Shown: positions 34,415-42,331 of the stretch, one piece after another
Position numbering within the stretch: the stretch's first letter is position 1
How the letters are laid out: each line of letters opens with the position of its first letter
Assembly (NCBI GenBank): GCA_945898095.1
Contig: CAMDHE010000005.1
Location: forward strand, 26,066-90,065
Direction: 5' to 3'
From: Roseateles toxinivorans
GTDB taxonomy: Bacteria; Pseudomonadota; Gammaproteobacteria; Burkholderiales; Burkholderiaceae_C
Length of the DNA: 64,000 nt
Notes under the pieces: generated by a model
Database searches by the model: none
What the model was told of the DNA's origin: nothing
The model's input: the letters and a program-made list of their open reading frames with translations, nothing else
Program-made: the position numbers and the translations under genes

Positions 34415-35389
34415 ATGCTTCTCGACGGCAATGACCCCGACATGATCCAGCAGGCTGCAGCCCTGCTGGCGGGGGGACAGTTGGTGGCCTTTCCGACCGA
34501 AACAGTCTACGGGCTGGGTGCCCGCGCTGATGACGACGCGGCGGTGGCGCGTATCTTCGCTGCCAAGGGCAGGCCACAGCAGCATCCCTTGATCGTTCAT
34601 GTGCTCGACGCAGCCGATGCGGCGCAGTTTGCCAGCGCAATACCGCCGGCGGCACAGGCTTTGATGGCGGCTTTCTGGCCCGGGCCGCTGACCGTGATCG
34701 TGCCCCGCAGGCCAGGCGTCGCTACTGCCGCTGCCGGCGGGCAGGACAGCATCGGACTGCGTTGTCCTTCGCAGTCGGTGGCGCGGGCCTTGCTGGCAGC
34801 AGCCCGCGCTCTCGGTGTTGGCGGCGTAGCAGCGCCCAGCGCGAACCGCTTCGGGCATGTCAGCCCGACCCAGGCCGGCCATGTGGTCGAGGAGTTCGGG
34901 CCGGAATTGCTGGTTCTGGAAGGCGGCCCCTGCGAGTTGGGCATCGAGTCGAGCATCGTCGATTGCAGCCGCGCCAGCCCGGTGCTGTTGCGGCCAGGCG
35001 TGCTGACCCGAGCCCGGATCGAAGCGGTCTTGGGGCATAAATTGCTGGCCCCGGATGCGCAGGCGCCACGCGCTTCGGGTACCTTGGTCGCTCATTACGC
35101 ACCGAAGGCAAGGGTGCGCTTGGTGAGTCGCCAAGAACTCGCCGAATGCCTGGTCCGACCCCTGCCTGCGGGCCTAGCGGTATATTCACGGTCGTTGCAG
35201 GTGTCAGGAAAATTTCTTTATCTGCAGATGCCTGATGATGCGCTGGCGGCGGCGCATGATCTGTTTGCCGCATTGCGATGGTTCGATGCGGCGGGCGCGA
35301 GCGAGATCTGGATCGAATCGCCGCCGCAGAATTCCGACTGGGACGGGGTCAGGGATCGTTTGTCCCGAGCCGCCGCAGCGTTCGCCTGA
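34415..35389 (+). CDS. L-threonylcarbamoyladenylate synthase (Sua5 type)
   Basis: Makes threonylcarbamoyl-AMP for the t6A modification of tRNAs. The 324-residue product is the long Sua5 form: a YrdC domain (about residues 8-195) with FPTETVYGLGA, the K-R pair in AAKGRPQQHPL and SANRFGHVSPTQ, then a linker ending HYAPKA and a C-terminal Sua5 domain. It lies downstream of purK. tsaB, acting in the next step, is about 1 kb further on. Confidence 0.95.
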   Translation: MLLDGNDPDMIQQAAALLAGGQLVAFPTETVYGLGARADDDAAVARIFAAKGRPQQHPLIVHVLDAADAAQFASAIPPAAQALMAAFWPGPLTVIVPRRPGVATAAAGGQDSIGLRCPSQSVARALLAAARALGVGGVAAPSANRFGHVSPTQAGHVVEEFGPELLVLEGGPCELGIESSIVDCSRASPVLLRPGVLTRARIEAVLGHKLLAPDAQAPRASGTLVAHYAPKARVRLVSRQELAECLVRPLPAGLAVYSRSLQVSGKFLYLQMPDDALAAAHDLFAALRWFDAAGASEIWIESPPQNSDWDGVRDRLSRAAAAFA

Positions 35390-35413
35390 CAGTTTGATAT
35401 GGATGGAGTGTTC

Positions 35414-36406
35414 ATGAAGAGTTTCAAGCATGGCGTGAGCCGAATTGGCCGCCATGGTCTGACCTTGCTGGCGGCCCTGGCTGCCTTGGCCGTCATTTCT
35501 GCCTGCGGCGGCAGCACGTCGCAGATCGAGCCGTTCGCCCCGACAAGGATCATCGCTTTTGGCGATGAGTCGAGCTTGATCACGGCCACTGGCAAGAAGT
35601 ACACGGTCAATTCGCTCGATAGCACCACCGGGAATCTCGATTGCGCGATCGGACCGATCTGGGTGCAATCGGTGGCATCGGTTTTCGGCCTGGTCTTTCC
35701 ACAGTGCAACCCGAGCAACTATGCGACGCCGCAGGGGGTCATGTATGCCACAGCCGGCGCCAAGGTGGCTGATTTGCAGGCCAAGATAACAGCTCATTTC
35801 TCCAGCAGTACCTTCGGTCCGAAGGATCTGGTGACCATCATGGTCGGAGCCAACGATGTCTTCGAGCTCTACGGGCAATATCCGGCGCAAAGCCAGAGCA
35901 ACCTGCTTGCGGCGGCGCAAGCACGCGGCAAATTGCTGGGCCAGCAGGTCAACCGGATTGCCAATGCCAATGGTCGCGTGGTCGTGTCGACTCTGATCGA
36001 TCTGGGCTTGACGCCGTTTGCGATCGCTGAAAAGGCCTTGTTTGTCGATACCGATCGGGCAGCTTTTCTGACTCAGTTGACTTCAACATTCAATATCGCG
36101 ATGCGCCTCGAAATCATCAATGATGGGCGCTTGATCGGCTTGGTTCTTGCCGACGAATCGGTGCAGGCCATCGTCAAATATCCGGCAGCCTTTGGCTTCG
36201 CCGACGTTACCAGTCCGGCATGCGTGAAGACCATTGCCATGCCTGACTGCACAAGTTTGACGCTGTTCAAGGACAGCGGCGGTGACGCGACCAAGGACGC
36301 CTCCGGCACCACCTGGCTGTGGGCGAACGATCGCTTGCTCGGCATTGCGGGTCAGGAGCGACTTGGTTTGTTGGCGCAGACCCGGGCCAAGAACAACCCG
36401 TTCTGA
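35414..36406 (+). CDS. SGNH/GDSL-hydrolase-like lipoprotein with altered catalytic motif
   Basis: A 330-residue predicted lipoprotein: hydrophobic signal (about residues 15-31) with lipobox ISAC, then CGGSTS. The fold signatures of SGNH hydrolases are partly visible: block I as IIAFGDESS (about residue 50), block III as IMVGANDVF (about 148). In block I the usual GDS is GDE, so the catalytic serine position holds glutamate, and I find no DxxH block V; DVTSPAC lies in its place. It may be inactive or use a neighbouring serine. The ATG at 35414 has GGAG upstream; an earlier ATG at 35399 has no such site. The substrate is unknown. Confidence 0.7.
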   Translation: MKSFKHGVSRIGRHGLTLLAALAALAVISACGGSTSQIEPFAPTRIIAFGDESSLITATGKKYTVNSLDSTTGNLDCAIGPIWVQSVASVFGLVFPQCNPSNYATPQGVMYATAGAKVADLQAKITAHFSSSTFGPKDLVTIMVGANDVFELYGQYPAQSQSNLLAAAQARGKLLGQQVNRIANANGRVVVSTLIDLGLTPFAIAEKALFVDTDRAAFLTQLTSTFNIAMRLEIINDGRLIGLVLADESVQAIVKYPAAFGFADVTSPACVKTIAMPDCTSLTLFKDSGGDATKDASGTTWLWANDRLLGIAGQERLGLLAQTRAKNNPF

Positions 36407-36428
36407 AGCTGCCGCTGATGAGTCCGCC

Positions 36429-37160
36429 ATGACGATTCTGCTGGCCCTCGACAGTTCGACCGAAATCATGGCGCTATCGCTCAGCAGCCCGGGTGCGAGC
36501 CTGTATTTCGAGGCTGAAGGTGGATCCCAGGCTTCAGCCTTGATGGTGCCCGAGGCGCTGGCTTTGCTGACTCGTGCCGGCATCAGGCTGGCCGATGTCG
36601 ACGCCATCGCTTTTGGTCGCGGGCCCGGCGCATTCACCGGTCTGCGCACTGCCTGCGCGGTAGTGCAGGGGCTGGCTTTCGGGGCCGGTAAACCGGTCCT
36701 GGCAATTGACAGCTTGATGCTGGTGGCCGAGGACGCGAGACAGCAAGCCGCAGCAAGTGGTGAACCGTTGACCGGAACGATTTGGGTTGCCATGGACGCC
36801 CGTATCGGTGAAATCTATGCGGCGGCCTATGAATTCGAACAGGGGTTCTGGCAGACGCGAGTCATGCCAGGGCTATATCGCCCGGCCGAACTCTGCGAAA
36901 AATGGCAGTTGCCGGCAGCAGTCGCTGGATCGGCGCTGCTCGCATTCCCCGAGCAGCTCGGCAAGCCGCGGCGAAGTTGGCCAAATCAGGCCTCACGTGC
37001 CGCTGCGCTGGCCGTACTGGCCGGGCAGGCCTGGGCGCGCGGCGAAACCCTGGACGCAGCCGATGCGCTGCCGATTTACGTGCGTGACAAGGTGGCTCAG
37101 ACTACCGCCGAGCGTCTGGCCGCGCGGCTCGACAACTTGCGCATCGCGGCAGCGGCATGA
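36429..37160 (+). CDS. tsaB: tRNA threonylcarbamoyladenosine biosynthesis protein TsaB
   Basis: Non-catalytic partner of TsaD in t6A synthesis. The 243-residue ASKHA-fold protein has ILLALDSSTEIMALSL at the N-terminus and the family motif FGRGPGAFTGLRTA near residue 63. The ATG at 36429 gives the normal N-terminus. It overlaps rimI by four bases, and rimI overlaps the UDG gene likewise, indicating one translationally coupled cluster. Confidence 0.95.
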   Translation: MTILLALDSSTEIMALSLSSPGASLYFEAEGGSQASALMVPEALALLTRAGIRLADVDAIAFGRGPGAFTGLRTACAVVQGLAFGAGKPVLAIDSLMLVAEDARQQAAASGEPLTGTIWVAMDARIGEIYAAAYEFEQGFWQTRVMPGLYRPAELCEKWQLPAAVAGSALLAFPEQLGKPRRSWPNQASRAAALAVLAGQAWARGETLDAADALPIYVRDKVAQTTAERLAARLDNLRIAAAA

Positions 37161-37630
37161 CCGATCCGCAGTCGGGTTTTCAGACAATGCAGGTCAGCGA
37201 CCTGGCCGAGGTGCTGGCGATCGAGCAGGCCGCTTACCCTGTGCCCTGGTCAAAGGGGAATTTCATCGATTCGCTGGCGGCCGGTTATCCAGCCTTGGTC
37301 CTGCGCGATCAAAAAGGTCTCATGCTCGGCTATCTGCTGGCGTTGAAAGGCCCGGACGAGATGCATCTGCTCAACCTTGCCTTGCTGCCCGAGCAACAAG
37401 GTCGGGGCCTGGCGCGGCTGATGCTTGACGAGCTGTGCCGCTTGTCGCGCCAGCATTGCTGCGATAGCCTCTGGCTGGAAGTCAGGCAAAGCAATCTGCG
37501 AGCACGCCGTTTTTATCAGCGCTATGGCTTTGAAGAAGTCGGCATGCGGCCGGCCTATTACCCGGTTTTGCAGGGCCAGCGCGAGGATGCCGTGCTGATG
37601 AATCTGACGCTGGCTGGAGACCCGGCATGA
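37157..37630 (+). CDS. rimI: Ribosomal protein bS18 alanine N-acetyltransferase
   Basis: GNAT acetyltransferase modifying the N-terminal alanine of ribosomal protein S18. The 157-residue protein has the acetyl-CoA loop as LPEQQGRGLARLML (about residue 75), the substrate-side EQAAYPVPWSKGNF and the C-terminal ARRFYQRYGFEEVGMRPAYY. Pairing with tsaB is common in proteobacteria. Confidence 0.93.
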   Translation: MTDPQSGFQTMQVSDLAEVLAIEQAAYPVPWSKGNFIDSLAAGYPALVLRDQKGLMLGYLLALKGPDEMHLLNLALLPEQQGRGLARLMLDELCRLSRQHCCDSLWLEVRQSNLRARRFYQRYGFEEVGMRPAYYPVLQGQREDAVLMNLTLAGDPA

Positions 37631-38358
37631 GCTGGGATCAGCGCCAGCGTGCGATGCTCGCCGAGATGGGCTTGCGCGTCTGGGATTCACCCAGCGCAGC
37701 TGTAGCAGCAAGTCCGGAGCCTGTTGTCGCGACGGTGGTTCTGAAGCCGCCGGTGAAGCTCGAGCCGGTACTGCAAGAGCTGCAATCGGGTCCGCTGGAC
37801 TGGGCTGGCCTGCAGCAAAGCGTTGCTTCCTGCCAGGCTTGTCCGCTGGGCGCCACGCGCAAGAACCCGGTCTTTGGCGTTGGCAGCCCCGGTGCGCATT
37901 GGCTGGTGGTCGGAGAAGCACCCGATGAGCAGGAGGACCTGCAGGGCCTGCCCTTTGTCGGCCAGCCAGGGCAGTTGCTCGACAATATGCTGCGCGCGCT
38001 TGGGGTGAGCCGCAGCGGAGAAACAGCAGCCAAGCAGGCCTTTGTCACCAGCATCCTGAAATGCCGGTCGCAGCGCAATCCGCAAGCGGCCGAGCTAGCG
38101 CAATGCGAGCCTTATCTGGCGCGCCAGATCGAATTGGTCCAGCCGCGCATCATCCTGGCCATGGGCCGGTTTGCGGTGCAGTCGCTATTGCGCAGTAACG
38201 AGCCGATCGGCCGCCTGCGCGGTCAGGTCCATCAATACCAGGGCCTGCCATTGATCGTCACTTACCACCCGGTTTATTTGCTCAAGCATCCGAGCGAAAA
38301 AGCCGGCGCCTGGGAAGACTTGTGTCTGGCCTTGCAGACGCTGCAGTCGGCGCAATGA
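37627..38358 (+). CDS. Uracil-DNA glycosylase, type 4 (iron-sulfur) family
   Basis: Removes uracil from DNA. The 243-residue protein has a variable N-terminus and a family 4 core: CQACPLG supplies two cysteines, KCRSQRNP and QCEPYL two more for a 4Fe-4S cluster. GEAPDEQED (about residue 96) and YHPVYLLKHP (about 217) are the catalytic motifs. It overlaps both rimI and the MidA-like gene by four bases. Confidence 0.93.
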   Translation: MSWDQRQRAMLAEMGLRVWDSPSAAVAASPEPVVATVVLKPPVKLEPVLQELQSGPLDWAGLQQSVASCQACPLGATRKNPVFGVGSPGAHWLVVGEAPDEQEDLQGLPFVGQPGQLLDNMLRALGVSRSGETAAKQAFVTSILKCRSQRNPQAAELAQCEPYLARQIELVQPRIILAMGRFAVQSLLRSNEPIGRLRGQVHQYQGLPLIVTYHPVYLLKHPSEKAGAWEDLCLALQTLQSAQ

Positions 38359-39449
38359 ATCAAGAGCTGGCTGTATTGATACGCCAGACCATTGACGAGG
38401 CGGGAGGCTGGCTGCCTTTCGACCGTTTCATGGCGCTGGCGCTGTATGCGCCGGGGCTGGGCTATTACAGCAACGAGCTGCAGAAATTCGGGCTGATGCC
38501 GCAGTCGGGCTCTGACTTTGTCACTGCGCCCGAGCTGTCGCCCTTGTTCGGCCGAGCGCTAGCGGCGCAGGTCGGGCAGGCTTTGGCGCAAACCGGCACG
38601 ACCGAGGTCTGGGAATTCGGCGCCGGCACCGGCGCGCTGGCAGCGCAACTGCTTGAAGCCTTGGGCGAACGTATCGAGCGCTATCGCATCGTTGATCTGT
38701 CCGGCAGTTTGAGGCGGCGCCAGGCCGAGCGTCTGGCGCCATGGGGCGACAAGGTCGAATGGCTGAGCCGATTGCCTGAAGCCTTTGAAGGCGTCGTCGT
38801 CGGCAATGAATTGCTCGACGCGATGCCGGTGCAACTGCTCGCCTTCGACGGACAAAAATGGTTCGAGCGCGGCGTGGTCTGGCATGACGGCAGCTTTGCC
38901 TCTGCGGATCGGCCCAGCAACTTGCGCCCGCCGCTGGACCATGCAGCCGCAGAGGACGCCGAGCAGCTGCCGCCGGGCATGGTCACCGAGACCCATGCCC
39001 AAGCTGAAGCCTTTGTCCGCACCATGGCGCAGAGCTTGCGGCGCGGCGCGATGTTTTTCATCGATTACGGTTTTCCCGCTGCCGAGTATTACCATCCGCA
39101 GCGCATCGGTGGCACCTTGATGTGCCACCACCAGCATCTGGCCGATACCAATCCGCTGTTGCTGGTCGGTCAGAAGGACATCACCGCCCATATCAACTTC
39201 ACCGACATCGCGCTGGCCGGACAGGACGCCGGGTTGACCGTGCTCGGTTACACCAGTCAGGCCAACTTCCTGATCAACTGCGGCCTGGTCGAGTTGCTGG
39301 CCGATGCGGATCTGGCCGGGCGCGCGATGGCGCACAAGCTGATCGCCGAACATGAAATGGGCGAACTCTTCAAGGTCATCGGTTTTGCCAGCGGAGAAGG
39401 TTTCGATGCGCTCGGCTTCTCGGCCGGCGATCGCTCACATACCTTGTGA
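38355..39449 (+). CDS. MidA/NDUFAF7-like SAM-dependent methyltransferase
   Basis: A 364-residue class I methyltransferase of the COG1565 family. The human relative NDUFAF7 methylates an arginine of complex I subunit NDUFS2; the bacterial substrate is not established. Visible are FDRFMALALYAPGLGYY, FVTAPELSPLFGRALA, the SAM loop WEFGAGTGALA (about residue 84) and VVGNELLDAMPV. The start overlaps the UDG stop (ATGA). Its 3' end overlaps the convergent cca gene by 15 bases. Confidence 0.9.
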   Translation: MNQELAVLIRQTIDEAGGWLPFDRFMALALYAPGLGYYSNELQKFGLMPQSGSDFVTAPELSPLFGRALAAQVGQALAQTGTTEVWEFGAGTGALAAQLLEALGERIERYRIVDLSGSLRRRQAERLAPWGDKVEWLSRLPEAFEGVVVGNELLDAMPVQLLAFDGQKWFERGVVWHDGSFASADRPSNLRPPLDHAAAEDAEQLPPGMVTETHAQAEAFVRTMAQSLRRGAMFFIDYGFPAAEYYHPQRIGGTLMCHHQHLADTNPLLLVGQKDITAHINFTDIALAGQDAGLTVLGYTSQANFLINCGLVELLADADLAGRAMAHKLIAEHEMGELFKVIGFASGEGFDALGFSAGDRSHTL

Positions 39450-40664
39450 GGCTTGCAGCGCAGCCAGCCTTGCCTTGTGGACTTCCTGCCCGATGGCAGG
39501 CCCGCTCAGCCCGGCGGCAATCGCTGCAGCGCTGACCGCACCGAGGTCCAGCTTCAGAGTGGCATCGAGATCGCGTTGTAGCTGAGTCCGCTGCGGATAG
39601 GGCGATTGTTCCAGCCCCAGACGCCCGCGAGCGTCGCATTCGCAAGCCCAGAGCAGTTGCTCGAAACGTGCCGGCCGCCGCCAGGCGTCACAGCGTTCCA
39701 GCAGGCGCAACCTGGCGGCGGCGTCGAACTTGCCGCTTTGATGGATGTTGCTGTGCTCGCGCGCCATCAGCAAGGCCAGCTCCCGGCATTCGGTCGGCAC
39801 ACGCCAGCGTTCGCTCAAGCGCCTGACCAGCGGCAGGCCGCGACCTTCATGGCCGATATGGCGTGGCCAATGCTCGGGCGGCGTCAAACCCTTGCCCAGA
39901 TCATGGCCGAGGCAGGCATAGCGCACCGTTAGCGGCGCGCCCTGCGCTGCGCATTGATCCAGCACCATCAGCAAATGGGTGCCAGTGTCGATTTCGGGGT
40001 GATGCAAAGCGGGCTGCGGCACGCCGAACAGGCGCTCGAGTTCAGGCGCCAAGCGCGCCAGCGCACCGCATTCGCGCAGTAATTCGATCATTCGCGAAGG
40101 CTTGGCCTCCATCAGGCCCTTGGCGATTTCCTGCCAGACCCGTTCGGCCACCAAGGCATCGACCTCACCGTCAGCGACCATCTGCTGCATCAGCAGCAGG
40201 GTTGACGGGGCCAGGCTGAAGTCGGCAAAGCGCGCACCAAAACGTGCCAAGCGCAGGATCCGCACCGGGTCCTCGGCAAAAGCCGGCGAGACATGGCGCA
40301 AGACCTTGGCCGCCAGATCCTGCTGGCCGCCATAGGGGTCGATCAAGGGGCCGCCTGCTTCCGCTTGGGCCATCGCATTGATCGTCAGGTCGCGCCTGGC
40401 CAGATCCTGTTCCAGCGTCACATCGCTGGCTGCATGGAAAGCAAAGCCGTGATAGCCCGGCGCGAGTTTGCGCTCGGTCCTCGCCAGCGCATATTCCTCA
40501 TGGCTGAGCGGATGCAGGAAGACCGGAAAGTCACGCCCGACCGGCAGATAGCCCTCGGCCAACAGCTCGTCAGGGTCGGCGCCGACGATGACCCAGTCGC
40601 GATCCTTCACCACCAGACCGAGCAGCGCATCGCGCACCGCGCCGCCGACCAAATATCGCTCCAT
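39435..40664 (-). CDS. cca: CCA-adding tRNA nucleotidyltransferase with HD domain
   Basis: Adds or repairs the 3' CCA of tRNAs. The 409-residue protein starts with YLVGGAVRDALLG, has the catalytic aspartates in KDRDWVIVG, the RRDLTINAMA motif and a C-terminal HD phosphohydrolase domain (LGHDLGKG, about residue 256), as in multifunctional bacterial Cca. The start at 40664 gives the usual N-terminus and overlaps the stop of the upstream gst gene (TGATG). Confidence 0.95.
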   Translation of the reverse strand: MERYLVGGAVRDALLGLVVKDRDWVIVGADPDELLAEGYLPVGRDFPVFLHPLSHEEYALARTERKLAPGYHGFAFHAASDVTLEQDLARRDLTINAMAQAEAGGPLIDPYGGQQDLAAKVLRHVSPAFAEDPVRILRLARFGARFADFSLAPSTLLLMQQMVADGEVDALVAERVWQEIAKGLMEAKPSRMIELLRECGALARLAPELERLFGVPQPALHHPEIDTGTHLLMVLDQCAAQGAPLTVRYACLGHDLGKGLTPPEHWPRHIGHEGRGLPLVRRLSERWRVPTECRELALLMAREHSNIHQSGKFDAAARLRLLERCDAWRRPARFEQLLWACECDARGRLGLEQSPYPQRTQLQRDLDATLKLDLGAVSAAAIAAGLSGPAIGQEVHKARLAALQASQGM

Positions 40665-41359
40665 CAGAGATGCCGGTCTGCCGGGGCCTTGCGATAAGGC
40701 TCTTCGAAGTCGAGGAAATCCTTTTCGGCCACAGCGTCTGCTACCCAGGCCGCCACGCTGGCATGGCTTAGCACGCATTCAAGATAGTCCTTGGCTTGGC
40801 CTTCCAGCGGCAGGCCATAGCGGCTGATGCGCATCACCATCGGTGCGAAATAGGCGTCGACGGCACCGAACTGGCCGAACAAAAATGGCCCGCCGCTGTG
40901 CCGCAAGGCGTCGTTCCATAACTGCTCGATTCGTGCCAGGTCCTGCTGCAGACCCTCGTTGCTGGCGAGCAGGTCTCGGCCGACAGCGCTCAGATCTGCG
41001 TCGATATTCATCGGGCAGGCTTGGCGAAGGCGGTGGAAGCCGGCATGCATCTCGGCACACAAACTGCGCGCCCTTGCTCTGGCATGGCGCTCCGGCGGCC
41101 AGATTGCAAGGGAGGGGTATTGCTCGGCCAGATATTCGACGATCGCCAAGCTGTCCCAGACCACCAGTCCATCGGCCTCCACCAGCAAGGGCACGCTGCT
41201 GACCGGCGCGATTTCCGCCAGCGCCTGGTAAAAGCTTGAACCCGGGGTGAAATCGAAGCGCAGCTTGACCTCTTCGAAGGGGATGTCGAAGGCCTTCAGC
41301 AACACCCAGGGGCGCATCGACCAGGACGAATAATTCTTGTTGCCGATATAGAGCTTCAT
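40664..41359 (-). CDS. Glutathione S-transferase family protein
   Basis: A 231-residue cytosolic GST-fold protein: thioredoxin-like N-terminal domain with NYSSWSMRPW and the glutathione-binding SVPLL and DSLAIVEYLAE, then an all-helical C-terminal domain with FGAVDAYFAP. The substrate cannot be told. An AGGGAC Shine-Dalgarno precedes the ATG. It lies between the SDR gene and cca in the minus-strand slt group. Confidence 0.9.
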   Translation of the reverse strand: MKLYIGNKNYSSWSMRPWVLLKAFDIPFEEVKLRFDFTPGSSFYQALAEIAPVSSVPLLVEADGLVVWDSLAIVEYLAEQYPSLAIWPPERHARARARSLCAEMHAGFHRLRQACPMNIDADLSAVGRDLLASNEGLQQDLARIEQLWNDALRHSGGPFLFGQFGAVDAYFAPMVMRISRYGLPLEGQAKDYLECVLSHASVAAWVADAVAEKDFLDFEEPYRKAPADRHL

Positions 41360-41380
41360 GCGTGTCCCTAGGCCGAAGAC

Positions 41381-42331
41381 TCAGCGACCTGCCTTGGCGC
41401 GCCGGGCATCTAGCCGGTCCGGCCCTGCGGTCAGATAGCCGGGCACGACGGCGGCGATTGAATGCGCTGTGATGCCCAGTTCGGCCAAGCCGGGCAGGTC
41501 GCCGCTGGCCACATTGGGTACCCGCATCGAAGCGAGATTGTCGCGTGACATCAGCGGTTGGCCGGGCGCCAGCTCCATCATCACGGCCTGTGCCCAGGCC
41601 AGCGGCGCAGGCAGCGGCAGGACAGGCCTTGGATGGCCTGAAATGCTGCCCGCCAATTGCACCAACTCACGCAGGGCCAGGCGCTGCGGACCCGCCAGCT
41701 CGTAAGTCTTGCCGACAGTTGTCTTGTCGACCACGCAGCGGACGATCGCGCTGGCGACATCTTCGACCCAGACCGGCTGGAACAGCGCATCGGCGCCGGC
41801 CAGCGGCATCACCGGAAAGACCGCTTGCAACTTGGCAAACAGGTTCAAAAAACGGTCGCCAGCGCCGAATACGACCGAGGGCCGCAGCAGCGTCAATGCC
41901 AGGCCTGCATGGGCAAGCAGCAGCGCTTCTCCGCCGGCTTTCGAGCGCAGATAGCGCGACGGCGCGTCAGTCGCTGCACCGATCGCGCTGACATGGATCA
42001 GCCGCTTCACTCCGGTGGCTGAGCAAGCCTCGGCCAACAAGCGCGGCAAGCGGATATGGGCCTGCTCGAATTGCGCCTGGCTGCCTTGCAGTATGGCGAT
42101 CAGGTTGATCACGATGTCGTGACCGGGCAGGATGGCCTGCAGGACACCGGGCTGGTTTACATCGGCCTGCACCAGGGTCAGCCCCGGCAGGATCTGTATC
42201 GCCTGGCCATGCTGCTTGCGGCGCGTCGGCACGGTAATGTTCGCGCAGCCGCCGAACTCGCGCACCAGTTGTTCGCAAACAGACCGGCCGATGAAGCCGC
42301 TGCCGCCGAGAATCAGGATCGATGGATTCAT
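41381..42331 (-). CDS. NDUFA9-like atypical short-chain dehydrogenase
   Basis: A 316-residue NAD(P)-binding protein of the complex I NDUFA9 subfamily. The Rossmann motif is LILGGSGFIGRSV at the N-terminus, followed by VSAIGA, RSKAGGEALL and LRPSVVFG. In bacteria these proteins are not firmly tied to complex I. The start overlaps the stop of slt by four bases. Confidence 0.88.
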   Translation of the reverse strand: MNPSILILGGSGFIGRSVCEQLVREFGGCANITVPTRRKQHGQAIQILPGLTLVQADVNQPGVLQAILPGHDIVINLIAILQGSQAQFEQAHIRLPRLLAEACSATGVKRLIHVSAIGAATDAPSRYLRSKAGGEALLLAHAGLALTLLRPSVVFGAGDRFLNLFAKLQAVFPVMPLAGADALFQPVWVEDVASAIVRCVVDKTTVGKTYELAGPQRLALRELVQLAGSISGHPRPVLPLPAPLAWAQAVMMELAPGQPLMSRDNLASMRVPNVASGDLPGLAELGITAHSIAAVVPGYLTAGPDRLDARRAKAGR

